DNA from: Chitinophagales bacterium
GTDB lineage: Bacteria > Bacteroidota > Bacteroidia > Chitinophagales > Chitinophagaceae
Reading direction: 5' to 3'
Assembly: GCA_015655015.1 (NCBI GenBank)
Contig: JAATFV010000122.1
Location: 1 to 64,000 of the forward strand
Length of the DNA: 64,000 nt
Part shown: positions 24,143 through 32,595 of the stretch, in pieces
Numbering within the stretch: position 1 is the stretch's first letter
Layout of the letters: every line of letters starts with the position of its first letter
Position numbers and translations under genes: made by a program
Notes under the pieces: model-generated
The model's database searches: none
Seen by the model: only the letters and a program-made list of their open reading frames with translations
What the model was told of the DNA's origin: nothing

Positions 24143-25255
24143 TTATTCTCCTATTTTTATTCCGACCCGAACGGGCTTGCTATTGCTGGCAAATGCAAAT
24201 GCCTCTTCAATATCATCCAATGAATATTCCTTTTCGATCAGCTCTTCAAAGGGATACTTCTTATAATTGTCTTCGATAAAGGCAGTCGCATTCACAAAAT
24301 CCTCATAGTTATAATTATGAAGGCCCCGGATCTGCAGTAATTTCCGGACGACTTTCTGCGCATCGATCTCTACTGGTTTTGCCGGGAAAACAGCTCCGAT
24401 CCATATCGCACATCCTCCCACCGCCAGAGAATCAATACCCATTTTCATAGCCTGCGGATTGCCGCTCATGTCAAAAACAATATCCGCTTCCGGCCACGGT
24501 AAAGGAAGACCTTCTCCCGGAGGAAGACCTTCTACACCCGGATAAGCATAAGCTGCGGTTGCACCGAACTTCTCACCCCAGTGCAATCGGGTCGGATCGA
24601 CATCGGTGATACCGATTGCCGTGGCGCCGGCTTCCTTACACATCGCCAGGCAGGATAATCCCAATAATCCTGCACCAAACACCAGTACCTTCTTCCCGCT
24701 GATCTCAGCCGCTACCCGGATTGCTCCCATGACGGTTGAATGGGCACAGCTGATCGTAGCAGCCACTTTCAGCGGCATGGCTGCATCTATTTTGATCAGC
24801 GCCGTATTGGAACGTAAAATGCAGTAATCAGCAAGTCCTCCGTTAAATACATCATCTCCCTCCGCCAGCACATGTCCGTATTTGAAAAGAGAAGGGCTCT
24901 TTTGCGGCATATCGGCTCTTGGCGCGGTAATACCGGCCGGCACTGAAAAAATAGACCAGGTGATCCTGTCTCCAACTTTAATGGCTTCCCCTCTGAAATC
25001 CTTGCCGGAATGAGCGGGATCAATCGAAAGAATGTCACCCACTATCTCATGCCCCAGCACTACATGGGGCGGTTCGAGACGCCTTCCGCAATAAGTATGG
25101 ATATCACTGCCGCATAGCGTAGTATACAGCGTTTTTACCAGGATCTCACCGGCTTTAAGACCCGGCACCTGCCGGGTAATGAATTCAAATGGCTTGCCCT
25201 GTCCGTTAAATAGGACTGCCTTGCCCGGGGGAAAGCCGGATAACAGGTCGTTCAT
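24143..25255 (-). CDS. Zinc-type alcohol dehydrogenase, phosphonate-associated (HpnZ-like), structural-zinc cysteines absent
   Basis: A 370-residue medium-chain dehydrogenase. The catalytic zinc site is visible (TLCGSDIHTYCGRR, then GHEIVGD), and so is the nucleotide-binding loop (VFGAGLLGLSCLAMCKEAGA, with acidic TDVDPTR). The pattern WSI...MPQKSPSLFKYGH is that of the putative phosphonate-catabolism alcohol dehydrogenases. In this protein all four cysteines of the structural zinc lobe are replaced (SVPAGITAPRADMPQKSPSL). The start overlaps the end of the DUF5690 gene by 50 bases in a different frame. It probably oxidises an alcohol or aldehyde made from the compound handled by the neighbouring hydrolase. 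Confidence 0.85.
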   Translation of the reverse strand: MNDLLSGFPPGKAVLFNGQGKPFEFITRQVPGLKAGEILVKTLYTTLCGSDIHTYCGRRLEPPHVVLGHEIVGDILSIDPAHSGKDFRGEAIKVGDRITWSIFSVPAGITAPRADMPQKSPSLFKYGHVLAEGDDVFNGGLADYCILRSNTALIKIDAAMPLKVAATISCAHSTVMGAIRVAAEISGKKVLVFGAGLLGLSCLAMCKEAGATAIGITDVDPTRLHWGEKFGATAAYAYPGVEGLPPGEGLPLPWPEADIVFDMSGNPQAMKMGIDSLAVGGCAIWIGAVFPAKPVEIDAQKVVRKLLQIRGLHNYNYEDFVNATAFIEDNYKKYPFEELIEKEYSLDDIEEAFAFASNSKPVRVGIKIGE

Positions 25256-26522
25256 TATTTTTTAATTTCATTTTAAAATACCAATCGCAATACAACACCA
25301 CCAATCCGCCGCAAATTCCCAAAAAAATACAAGACCGGAGAAAAATAGATAAAATGGAATTTCCGGGGGGGACGGCATATCTGAAAAAGATAAGGATAAT
25401 ATACCCTGTATAACCGACAGAATCCGCCAGGTACATTAAGAACCCGATATTGGCCCTTTCCTTTGTAATGGCGATCAGCCGTTCAAAGAGCGTAGTGTGC
25501 ACCGCCACATAAGGGATATAAACACCCAGACCAACCAGCACCATAAAAGGGAATTTCCCCAGTCCGGCCTGCAGCCCCCAGACGGCAAGCGGCAAAATAG
25601 CAAATCCGCCCAGACAGGTCAGCAGCGAAAACCTGAACGCTTTATAATGATGCAAAATAAAAATGGCCAGTCCGTTAATGATCACCACTCCGAAAGACAC
25701 CCATAATTCAGATTGTGTAAATACGGCAGGGGTCTGCGGATAGCCAAGGCCCTTCCACAGCTCGGGGGCGAAATCCGCCCGGACGCTCCGCAATAAGGTC
25801 ACCAGTAAATAGACGATGATGATACCCGCTAATCCCGGCGCATACTTCAGAAAGAATTCCCACCTTGCCTTCGCCTTCATGGGGATTCGCTCAGACCGGC
25901 TGGCTACATCCGCCGCCGATGGCAGCGGCACATATTTTAACATGGCGATAAAAAGAAGGGTAGGCAGTAAAAAAAAGAGACCGGCAAAGAAAGGCATCCA
26001 GTTCTCCGTCACCCCATAATCGAGCAGCATCTTACCCACCGATTTGCTGACGCCGTCGGAGACGATAAAACTTGCGCACAATCCCGCCACCAGCGCTTCC
26101 GTATTTCTCCTGCCTTCCAGGAATCCAAGCACCAATCCGAAAACGACTCCCAGCGGTAAGCCGTTCAGCAGCAAACAAAGAATATTCCAGGGACGGGGAA
26201 CAATGCCAAACAGCAATAACATACCCTCTGCAAAAAAGATCAAACCTAACAATACCCCGACACGCTGCGTGGGTTTGATCTCCGATACTATTTTTATGCC
26301 CACCCATTTGGCAATGACATACCCGATGGTTTGAGCGATGATCAATAGAAATTTATACTCGATGCCGAAAAAGGCGATATCGGAATAAGTAGCGGCGGTA
26401 TAAGGCTTGCGAAAGCCATACATACAGAAATAAGTGCCGAATGCGGCAATCAGCGCCCATGCAGGATGGCCGTACAATTTTTGCATGCGCTCCGGAGGGA
26501 CCGGTTCAATTGCTTTATTCAT
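25206..26522 (-). CDS. DUF5690 family MFS-like transporter
   Basis: A 438-residue polytopic membrane protein, about twelve helices. It has the DUF5690 features: GHPAWALIAAFGTYFCMYGF, RKPYTAATY, GYVIAKWVGIKIVSE, LPLGVVFGLVLGFLEGRRNT and LMYLADSVGYTGYI. The RKP/GYxxxK pattern resembles sugar-phosphate antiporters (UhpT/GlpT type), so uptake of a phosphorylated or phosphonate compound is plausible. I start at the ATG at 26522, two bases after the preceding phosphatase gene; the longer frame would be inside that gene. It overlaps the dehydrogenase start by 50 bases. Confidence 0.87.
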   Translation of the reverse strand: MNKAIEPVPPERMQKLYGHPAWALIAAFGTYFCMYGFRKPYTAATYSDIAFFGIEYKFLLIIAQTIGYVIAKWVGIKIVSEIKPTQRVGVLLGLIFFAEGMLLLFGIVPRPWNILCLLLNGLPLGVVFGLVLGFLEGRRNTEALVAGLCASFIVSDGVSKSVGKMLLDYGVTENWMPFFAGLFFLLPTLLFIAMLKYVPLPSAADVASRSERIPMKAKARWEFFLKYAPGLAGIIIVYLLVTLLRSVRADFAPELWKGLGYPQTPAVFTQSELWVSFGVVIINGLAIFILHHYKAFRFSLLTCLGGFAILPLAVWGLQAGLGKFPFMVLVGLGVYIPYVAVHTTLFERLIAITKERANIGFLMYLADSVGYTGYIILIFFRYAVPPGNSILSIFLRSCIFLGICGGLVVLYCDWYFKMKLKNNERPVIRLSPGQGSPI

Positions 26523-26524
26523 AA

Positions 26525-27610
26525 CTAAAGACCGAAGGCTTTTTCTATGGGATGTTCCGCCGTAAATGTCAAACCCAGCAGCCACGCGATCGTTTGGGCA
26601 AGCTGCGCCTGGTAGAGCTGCTCCGGCTGCCGGATCTCCCCTAAAGGACGAATGCCCGGCCCGATGGCCGCAAACCATATCTCATCAGCGCCTTCTATGG
26701 TGGCGTCATGATCTTTCCATTGCGCCTTTATTTTATCGCCGCGGCCATGGTCGGTGAGCAACAGCAAGGTTGTCCTGCCTTTATACCCCGGCATCGACTG
26801 CAGCATATTCCACAGATCTGCGATCCATGCGTCAGCGATATTCGCCGAGTTGAGCGTGTTGGCGTAATTTCCCTCATGCCCGAAATTGTCTGTCTCCACA
26901 AGGCCGATGTGCAGGACCTTTGGCTTGAATTCCCGGATGTATTCCTTTGCCATATAGTAGGCAAACTGATCGCTCCGCTCATTCGAAGGCATCCCTTCAT
27001 CATGCACCCTCCATTGCATCTCATTCAGCAATTCGAATACCGGCGTTTTAAATTTTATGGAATCATAACCCGCATTTACAAAGATCTTCGACCTCTTTTC
27101 GGCATAAATGGCATGAAAGGCGTTCCAGGAAGTAAAGACCGCCACCTTGCCCTTATAGGCGGGAAGCTGGTTGATGAACTCCAGCACCGAAGTATTTTTA
27201 TTCGGATAGTCGACACTGTTGGCTTTCCCGGTCGTATCATGAGGGAAGCCGGTGAACATTTCATTATAACCGGGATAAGAATAACGGTATTCATTCAGCA
27301 CATTCACCTTGCTGCCCGCAGCCCTGTTGCCATGGATCTGCCCCAGGGAATCGATCGTGCTCCAGAAAAAAGGGAAGAGCTTTCGTCTGCGTTCTTCCGG
27401 CGTGGGCGCCCAGTACGTATCTTTTAACCGCTGGACATTCCTGGTATACCCGGGATCATTGATGAGCACGCTGTCCGCACCGGTGAACAGCTCCTGCCAG
27501 CGCAGGCCATCCAGGGTAATAATAATTATATTGTCCGTTTGTTTTTCCTGTGCACAGGTCGTAAAATGAGCCAGCATTAAGATCAGCAGGGAGGCTACTA
27601 TATTCTTCAT
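26525..27610 (-). CDS. Alkaline phosphatase-superfamily phosphodiesterase
   Basis: A 361-residue exported enzyme (signal MKNIVASLLILMLAHFTTCAQ). The metal-binding start IIIITLDGLRWQELF, SYPGYNEMFTGFP, the metal site GLVETDNFGHEG and LLLTDHGRG are typical of the alkaline phosphatase superfamily (nucleotide pyrophosphatase, sulfatase or phosphoglycerate mutase group). It acts in the periplasm. The gene is two bases ahead of the DUF5690 transporter, so it may release a small molecule that the transporter then imports. The substrate is unknown. Confidence 0.85.
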   Translation of the reverse strand: MKNIVASLLILMLAHFTTCAQEKQTDNIIIITLDGLRWQELFTGADSVLINDPGYTRNVQRLKDTYWAPTPEERRRKLFPFFWSTIDSLGQIHGNRAAGSKVNVLNEYRYSYPGYNEMFTGFPHDTTGKANSVDYPNKNTSVLEFINQLPAYKGKVAVFTSWNAFHAIYAEKRSKIFVNAGYDSIKFKTPVFELLNEMQWRVHDEGMPSNERSDQFAYYMAKEYIREFKPKVLHIGLVETDNFGHEGNYANTLNSANIADAWIADLWNMLQSMPGYKGRTTLLLLTDHGRGDKIKAQWKDHDATIEGADEIWFAAIGPGIRPLGEIRQPEQLYQAQLAQTIAWLLGLTFTAEHPIEKAFGL

Positions 27611-27619
27611 CGTTGGTAT

Positions 27620-28498
27620 TTATTTCTTCAGCAATCCCTGAACCTGCAGCCAGTCGCCAAACCGGTCGATCCAGCTATCCGAAGGCTGGTTCTGCTGATT
27701 CATCCCAAATCCATGGCCGCCTTTGGAATAAATATGAATTTCCGCAGAATGACCTGCCGCCAGCCATTTACTGTACAGGTCAATGCTCATCGGAACAAGA
27801 TGCAGCTCGTCGTCCGTGGCCGCGGTTATAAAGAGGGGAGGCGCATCCTTTTGCACCGTCATCGGCAGGAAAGGGGGGACATAGGGATAAACAGGCGCTA
27901 CGAAATCGGGACGGTTGTCCGCCGTGTAATCAAAGGCGCTTGCCGTAGCCAGCGTTCCCCCTGCGGAGAAGCCAATGATCCCTATTCTATCGGGGGAGAT
28001 CCCTAATTCACCGGCATGTTTCCGTACATAAGCCAGCGCCTGCTTAGCATCCGCAATACCCATAGGAACTACCGGGGTCAGCAGCCTGCGGGCGTTTGTT
28101 GTATCCTTCATCCTTTCATTCTTTTCCTGCATGGGATGATTGGTCTCACTATGCACCACCCTGTATTTTAGCACAAAAGCCGAGACTCCTTTTTTGTTCA
28201 GCCATCTTGCTACATCGGTCCCTTCCGTTTTGATATGCAGATAACAGAAAGAGCCGCCGGGACAAATGATCACCGAAGTCCCATTGGCAGTGGATGGGCT
28301 GGCAGGGAAAAAAGTCAGAACAGGTGTTACGATATTATAGGTGAGCGGGTCGCCCGGAATGGAGGAGCTGTCCTCCTGTTCCTGTCCTTTCCAGCTTTCA
28401 GAACCCGGGGCGGCGCCGGGCCAGATAGTCAACACTTTCTGCGCATGGCTTATATGGGCAAAGGCCAGGAATACAAGAGCGATAATAGTATTTTTCAT
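27620..28498 (-). CDS. Exported alpha/beta-hydrolase (acetylesterase-like)
   Basis: A 292-residue protein with signal MKNTIIALVFLAFAHISHAQ. The alpha/beta-hydrolase core shows the oxyanion HGG-equivalent (IICPGGSFCYL), the nucleophile elbow GFSAGG, Asp in ATDDELH and the histidine in GGHGFG. It resembles the BD-FAE/acetyl-xylan esterase group (DUF of the Axe2/endo-1,4-beta-xylanase-like esterases). It is 9 bases ahead of the phosphodiesterase gene, so it is the first gene of that operon. Confidence 0.9.
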   Translation of the reverse strand: MKNTIIALVFLAFAHISHAQKVLTIWPGAAPGSESWKGQEQEDSSSIPGDPLTYNIVTPVLTFFPASPSTANGTSVIICPGGSFCYLHIKTEGTDVARWLNKKGVSAFVLKYRVVHSETNHPMQEKNERMKDTTNARRLLTPVVPMGIADAKQALAYVRKHAGELGISPDRIGIIGFSAGGTLATASAFDYTADNRPDFVAPVYPYVPPFLPMTVQKDAPPLFITAATDDELHLVPMSIDLYSKWLAAGHSAEIHIYSKGGHGFGMNQQNQPSDSWIDRFGDWLQVQGLLKK

Positions 28499-28655
28499 TG
28501 CTGTTGGCTGAAGGGGTCTTCAGCTGTAAAGTATCTTTTTATTCAGCAACCGCATGTCATTCAAAAGCAGAATTAATATTATGGTAATACAGTCCGGGAA
28601 ATAAAATGTCGGAACCCCTTCTTCCGGAAACGGTTCCTGGTATGCATGATTATGA

Positions 28656-30641
28656 TCACCTGACCAGCTCGACCGTACCTTTCTTCCTTTCCGTTTTCTT
28701 AGTCAGCGGGTTGTAGAAGTCAACCATCCAGACATAGACTCCCGTCGGCTGGGGCTTATTACCCAGTCTCCCGTCCCAGCCGGTGCTGCTGCTGGTAGTA
28801 CCAAAGACCATCTCTCCCCACCGGTTGTACACCGAAAATCGCAGGATACTTACCGGCACGGATGGAGGGATTCTGAACAGATCATTTTTCCCATCTCCGT
28901 TCGGAGTAAAGGCATTAGGCATCAGCAGATCATAAAATACATTCACTGTTTCTTTCGCGGATGCCGAACAGCCGTTACCGGTAGTCACCAGTAGCTGATA
29001 GGTGGTAGAGCTGATGGGCGACACCACGGGGTCAGGCGAATCCGGATTATCCAGCCCGGTGACGGGACTCCATGCCCAGGAAACGACCTGCCCGGTAATA
29101 ACAGGGGTCAAACGGATAGAATGACCTGCCGCTATGATCGTATCCGGAGAGAGACCGATTGCAGGTAAGGGGTATACCGTCATGGTAACGGCATTGGAGG
29201 TCTCCGGAGTAGAGCAGTACAGGTTGCCATTCATGATAGTGCTGATCACATCTCCGTCTTTCAGATTACCGGATGTATAAACGGAAGCATCAGAACCTAC
29301 AGGCTGGTTGTTGATCATCCATAGATACTCAGGGTTGCTGCCGCCATTGAAAGCCGTAGCCGTAAAGGTGACGATACTGTCGCTGCAGATCGTAGTGGCT
29401 GAAGCCGTTATCTGCACAGAGGCGGGAGGGACGGGTGTCACCGTCATCGTCACGGTATTGGAAACAGCCTCCGGATCTTTCACACAGGCGGCATCACTCG
29501 TCATTATACAGCGTACTCGATCGGCATTGGAAACGGTCGTACTGGCATACACCGGACCGGCCTCCGGCACAGGCGCTTCATTCACCTGCCATTGATAGGA
29601 AGGCGTATTGCCTCCATCGGTGGGCAACACGGTAAATGTTGCCGGTGAACCGGCACAAATACTGGTGGCGGCGGCGCTGATCGTGACCGCCGGAGCAGGT
29701 ATTTTCAATATGACGATGCTTACAGGGGAGGAGGCCACCTTGCAGGAGGAAATACCTATATTCCCGGACTGGGCTGCTGTTACCCGGTAGGAGTATACAC
29801 CTGCTGCGGTGGGAAAGGCCCCATACCCCAGACCAGAGGCCCCGGGAATATCCGTCCATCCAATCCCATTATTATCATTTTCCTGCCATTGATACGTGGG
29901 GGAACTATAGCAAGGCCCGACGGTAGCCTGCAAATCCTGCATAGCGGTATTGCCGGCGCAAAATGTTACGGTATCGATACTCAGCCCATTCGCAGTTACG
30001 GTAATAGCGGGACCGGCGGGGCGAAAGGTGATATCATCCAGCGCCAGGTCATTCCCGGTACCGCCGGGCGCATTATTCGTCATACGGAGAACGACCGTAG
30101 ATACCCCCGCCGGCGTGGTAAAATAAAACCCGTATTGATTCCATTTCGGAGAATTTACCGGTAATATATCTCCCGTATGAATGCTGTCTAAGAGCGTACC
30201 ATCGGTCTTTTCTATGCTGAAAGTGATATTGGGACGGATCTGATCCGATACCGATGCGACATTCAATACCCAGGCGGCAAACTGATAGGTCGTTGCCGCG
30301 CAGAGCCCGGAGACTGTCTGCACATAAAAATCGCTGGGTTGGAACGAGGCATTGATCAGCATAAAATAACCATTCGGATTACCCGTATGGTCCGAATTTA
30401 TATTGAGCCAGGTGCCTCCCCAGCAATTATTGACACTGTTGGTAATGGTATACTGGCCGTCGGAAGGACATTGATTCGTTATATATTGCAGGTTCGTAAT
30501 GCCGGACGCAAGTGGCGAGCCGAAATTAAGCCCTGATCCGAACGTAATATTAGTGATGGGATCTCCTAAGCTGCCGGTGCATGTCTGCGCCTGAATAAAC
30601 TTCCCGCTCAAAATAAAAAATAAAATATAGAAATATTTCAC
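28656..30641 (-). CDS. Exported Ig-like repeat protein with type-B (CHU_C) T9SS sorting domain
   Basis: A 661-residue secreted protein with a short signal (MKYFYILFFILSGKFIQAQ). Residues about 20-215 form a beta-sandwich with Cys pairs (TCTGSL, NQCPSDGQYTITN, LCAATTYQFAAWV, LALDDITF), a cell-adhesion/carbohydrate-binding-like domain. It is followed by three or four Ig-like repeats (ICAGSPATF, ICSDSIVTF). The last ~85 residues carry the gliding-motility-associated C-terminal domain: PNAFTPNGDGKNDLF, YNRWGEMVF, WDGRLG, PTGVYVWMV. In Bacteroidota this domain directs secretion by the type IX system. It starts 24 bases after the GMC oxidoreductase gene, possibly in the same transcript. Confidence 0.9.
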   Translation of the reverse strand: MKYFYILFFILSGKFIQAQTCTGSLGDPITNITFGSGLNFGSPLASGITNLQYITNQCPSDGQYTITNSVNNCWGGTWLNINSDHTGNPNGYFMLINASFQPSDFYVQTVSGLCAATTYQFAAWVLNVASVSDQIRPNITFSIEKTDGTLLDSIHTGDILPVNSPKWNQYGFYFTTPAGVSTVVLRMTNNAPGGTGNDLALDDITFRPAGPAITVTANGLSIDTVTFCAGNTAMQDLQATVGPCYSSPTYQWQENDNNGIGWTDIPGASGLGYGAFPTAAGVYSYRVTAAQSGNIGISSCKVASSPVSIVILKIPAPAVTISAAATSICAGSPATFTVLPTDGGNTPSYQWQVNEAPVPEAGPVYASTTVSNADRVRCIMTSDAACVKDPEAVSNTVTMTVTPVPPASVQITASATTICSDSIVTFTATAFNGGSNPEYLWMINNQPVGSDASVYTSGNLKDGDVISTIMNGNLYCSTPETSNAVTMTVYPLPAIGLSPDTIIAAGHSIRLTPVITGQVVSWAWSPVTGLDNPDSPDPVVSPISSTTYQLLVTTGNGCSASAKETVNVFYDLLMPNAFTPNGDGKNDLFRIPPSVPVSILRFSVYNRWGEMVFGTTSSSTGWDGRLGNKPQPTGVYVWMVDFYNPLTKKTERKKGTVELVR

Positions 30642-30665
30642 ATTTAAATGTACAACATTCCCCTA

Positions 30666-32393
30666 TCATAAATTCCCTTTCTTCATCTCCTGCACGGCAT
30701 AGTCAGCCGCCCTGGCCGTCAAAGCCATATACAGGATGGAAGGGCTTTGATTGGCTGTACTGGTCATGCAGGCGCCATCCGTTACGAATACATTTTTGCA
30801 ATGGTGGAGCTGGTTCCATTTATTGAGCAGGGAAGTTTCAGGATCCTTACCCATCCTGCATCCGCCCATTTCATGAATGTCTCTCCCCGGCGCCCAGTGA
30901 TTGTCATACTGCGTAATATTCTTTATTCCAATATTATCCAGCATCTCTGCGCTTTGCGTTAAAAAATCTTTGAGCAGCCGCTCGTCATTGTCATCGTAGC
31001 CAACATTCGTCATCAGCAAAGGAATGCCCCATTGGTCCTTCTTATCCCCGCTTAACGAAACAAAATTGGTTTCTTTGGGAATAGTCTCTCCCTGCATATA
31101 GATATACATGTTCCAGCCGCCCGGCTCCGACAAGGCTGTTTTATAATCCGCTCCGATCTGTTCTGTTAATTGTCCCCCTGTCCCTCTTGCCCGGGAAGCA
31201 CCCATAAATGCCATGTAACCGCCGACAAAATCCGTATCCTGTTTATGAAGGTTCCTGAAATTGGCCATCATGGATTCGGCCGGCTTGCGCCCATAGTAAT
31301 ACTTGTCTTCATAGCCGTCGATCGTACCGCTTACCGAGCCGCGGTAATTTTGAAAACAAACGTATTTTCCCAGCAGGCCATTGTCATTGCCCAGCCCGTT
31401 AGGGAAGCGACCGGATATGGAATTCAATAAGATCAGGTTGCTGTTCAGGGCCGATGCATTCAGGAAGATGATCCGGGCAAAATAATCCGTGACCTCCCCG
31501 GTATTCGCATCGATCACCTGTACGCCGGTAGCCCTTCCCTTTTTCTCATCATATAGGATGGAATGCACGACCGAGAAAGGCCGGATGGTAAGATTACCTG
31601 TTCGTTCCGCCCAGGGCAGGGTGGAGGAGACCGAGCTGAAATACCCCCCGAAGGGACACCCGCGCATGCATAGATCCCTTGCCTGGCATCCGGCCCTTCC
31701 TTGTTGCCGATGTATATCCCTGGCCTGTGTCAGCTGCGCCCAGCGGCCCTGTATCATGAACCGGTCCTTGTATCTTGCACTTATTTTTTGCTGCAAGTCC
31801 TTCTCTGCACAATTAAATTCGAATGGGGGCAGGTATTCTCCATCCGGCATAGCTTCCAGCCCATCCCTGTTGCCGCAGATCCCCGCAAATATTTCCACAT
31901 GCGAATACCAGGGCGCGATATCGTCATACCCGATTGGCCACTCTATGCCATACCCATACCTCGCGGGAGCCGTGAATTCAAAAGGGCTCCAGCGCGGACA
32001 GGCGCGCCCCCAGGTCAGGGACTTGCCGCCCACCTGGTAACCCCGTATCCAGTCGAAAGGCTTTTTCTGCTCATAAGGATGATCAGCATCCTGTATAAAA
32101 AAATGCGCCGTATCCTCGCCGAAACCAGCCGCCCTGGTAATGAGCGGATTTGCTTTCGAAAATTCCCTGGTCATCTCACCCCGATGCGCAAATTCCCAGG
32201 GATTCATCGTGGCGGTAGGATAATCTTTCAGATGCACCACATTCCTTCCTCTTTCCAGCACCAGGGTCTTCAATCCTTGCTCGCACAGCTCTTTGGCGGC
32301 CCAGCCTCCACTGATCCCTGACCCGATCACAATAGCATCGAACGTATGTTGCGCTGCTGCTTTGTTGTTGATGTATAAGGTGTCATCCCCCAT
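30666..32393 (-). CDS. GMC-family FAD oxidoreductase
   Basis: A 575-residue flavoprotein. The FAD-binding start is DAIVIGSGISGGWAAKEL then LVLERGRNV. The GMC block GYQVGGKSLTWGRACPRW, a Cys-rich insert (GCQARDLCMRGCPFGGYF), and the C-terminal catalytic region APGRDIHEMGGCRMG...NQSPSILYMALT follow. Bacteroidota members oxidise sugar ring hydroxyls (glucoside 3-dehydrogenase type) or gluconate, usually together with a small subunit; none is encoded here. It has no clear signal peptide. The reaction remains a family inference. Confidence 0.9.
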   Translation of the reverse strand: MGDDTLYINNKAAAQHTFDAIVIGSGISGGWAAKELCEQGLKTLVLERGRNVVHLKDYPTATMNPWEFAHRGEMTREFSKANPLITRAAGFGEDTAHFFIQDADHPYEQKKPFDWIRGYQVGGKSLTWGRACPRWSPFEFTAPARYGYGIEWPIGYDDIAPWYSHVEIFAGICGNRDGLEAMPDGEYLPPFEFNCAEKDLQQKISARYKDRFMIQGRWAQLTQARDIHRQQGRAGCQARDLCMRGCPFGGYFSSVSSTLPWAERTGNLTIRPFSVVHSILYDEKKGRATGVQVIDANTGEVTDYFARIIFLNASALNSNLILLNSISGRFPNGLGNDNGLLGKYVCFQNYRGSVSGTIDGYEDKYYYGRKPAESMMANFRNLHKQDTDFVGGYMAFMGASRARGTGGQLTEQIGADYKTALSEPGGWNMYIYMQGETIPKETNFVSLSGDKKDQWGIPLLMTNVGYDDNDERLLKDFLTQSAEMLDNIGIKNITQYDNHWAPGRDIHEMGGCRMGKDPETSLLNKWNQLHHCKNVFVTDGACMTSTANQSPSILYMALTARAADYAVQEMKKGNL

Positions 32394-32595
32394 TTTTAAT
32401 GATTTTAGGTGGTCTCTCCTTACTGATCGTTCCGATGGGATCGTTATTCGTAACAGGCGTTATTTGCACACTAACGAAAATAACAAAAATCAGCCCAATT
32501 CCTTACGCATTACAGTTAAATTGCAGGCTGATCTGTTTAAAAGCGCAATAAAACGGCATATTTCGAGTTGATCTATACCCCCATACTCTAACTTT

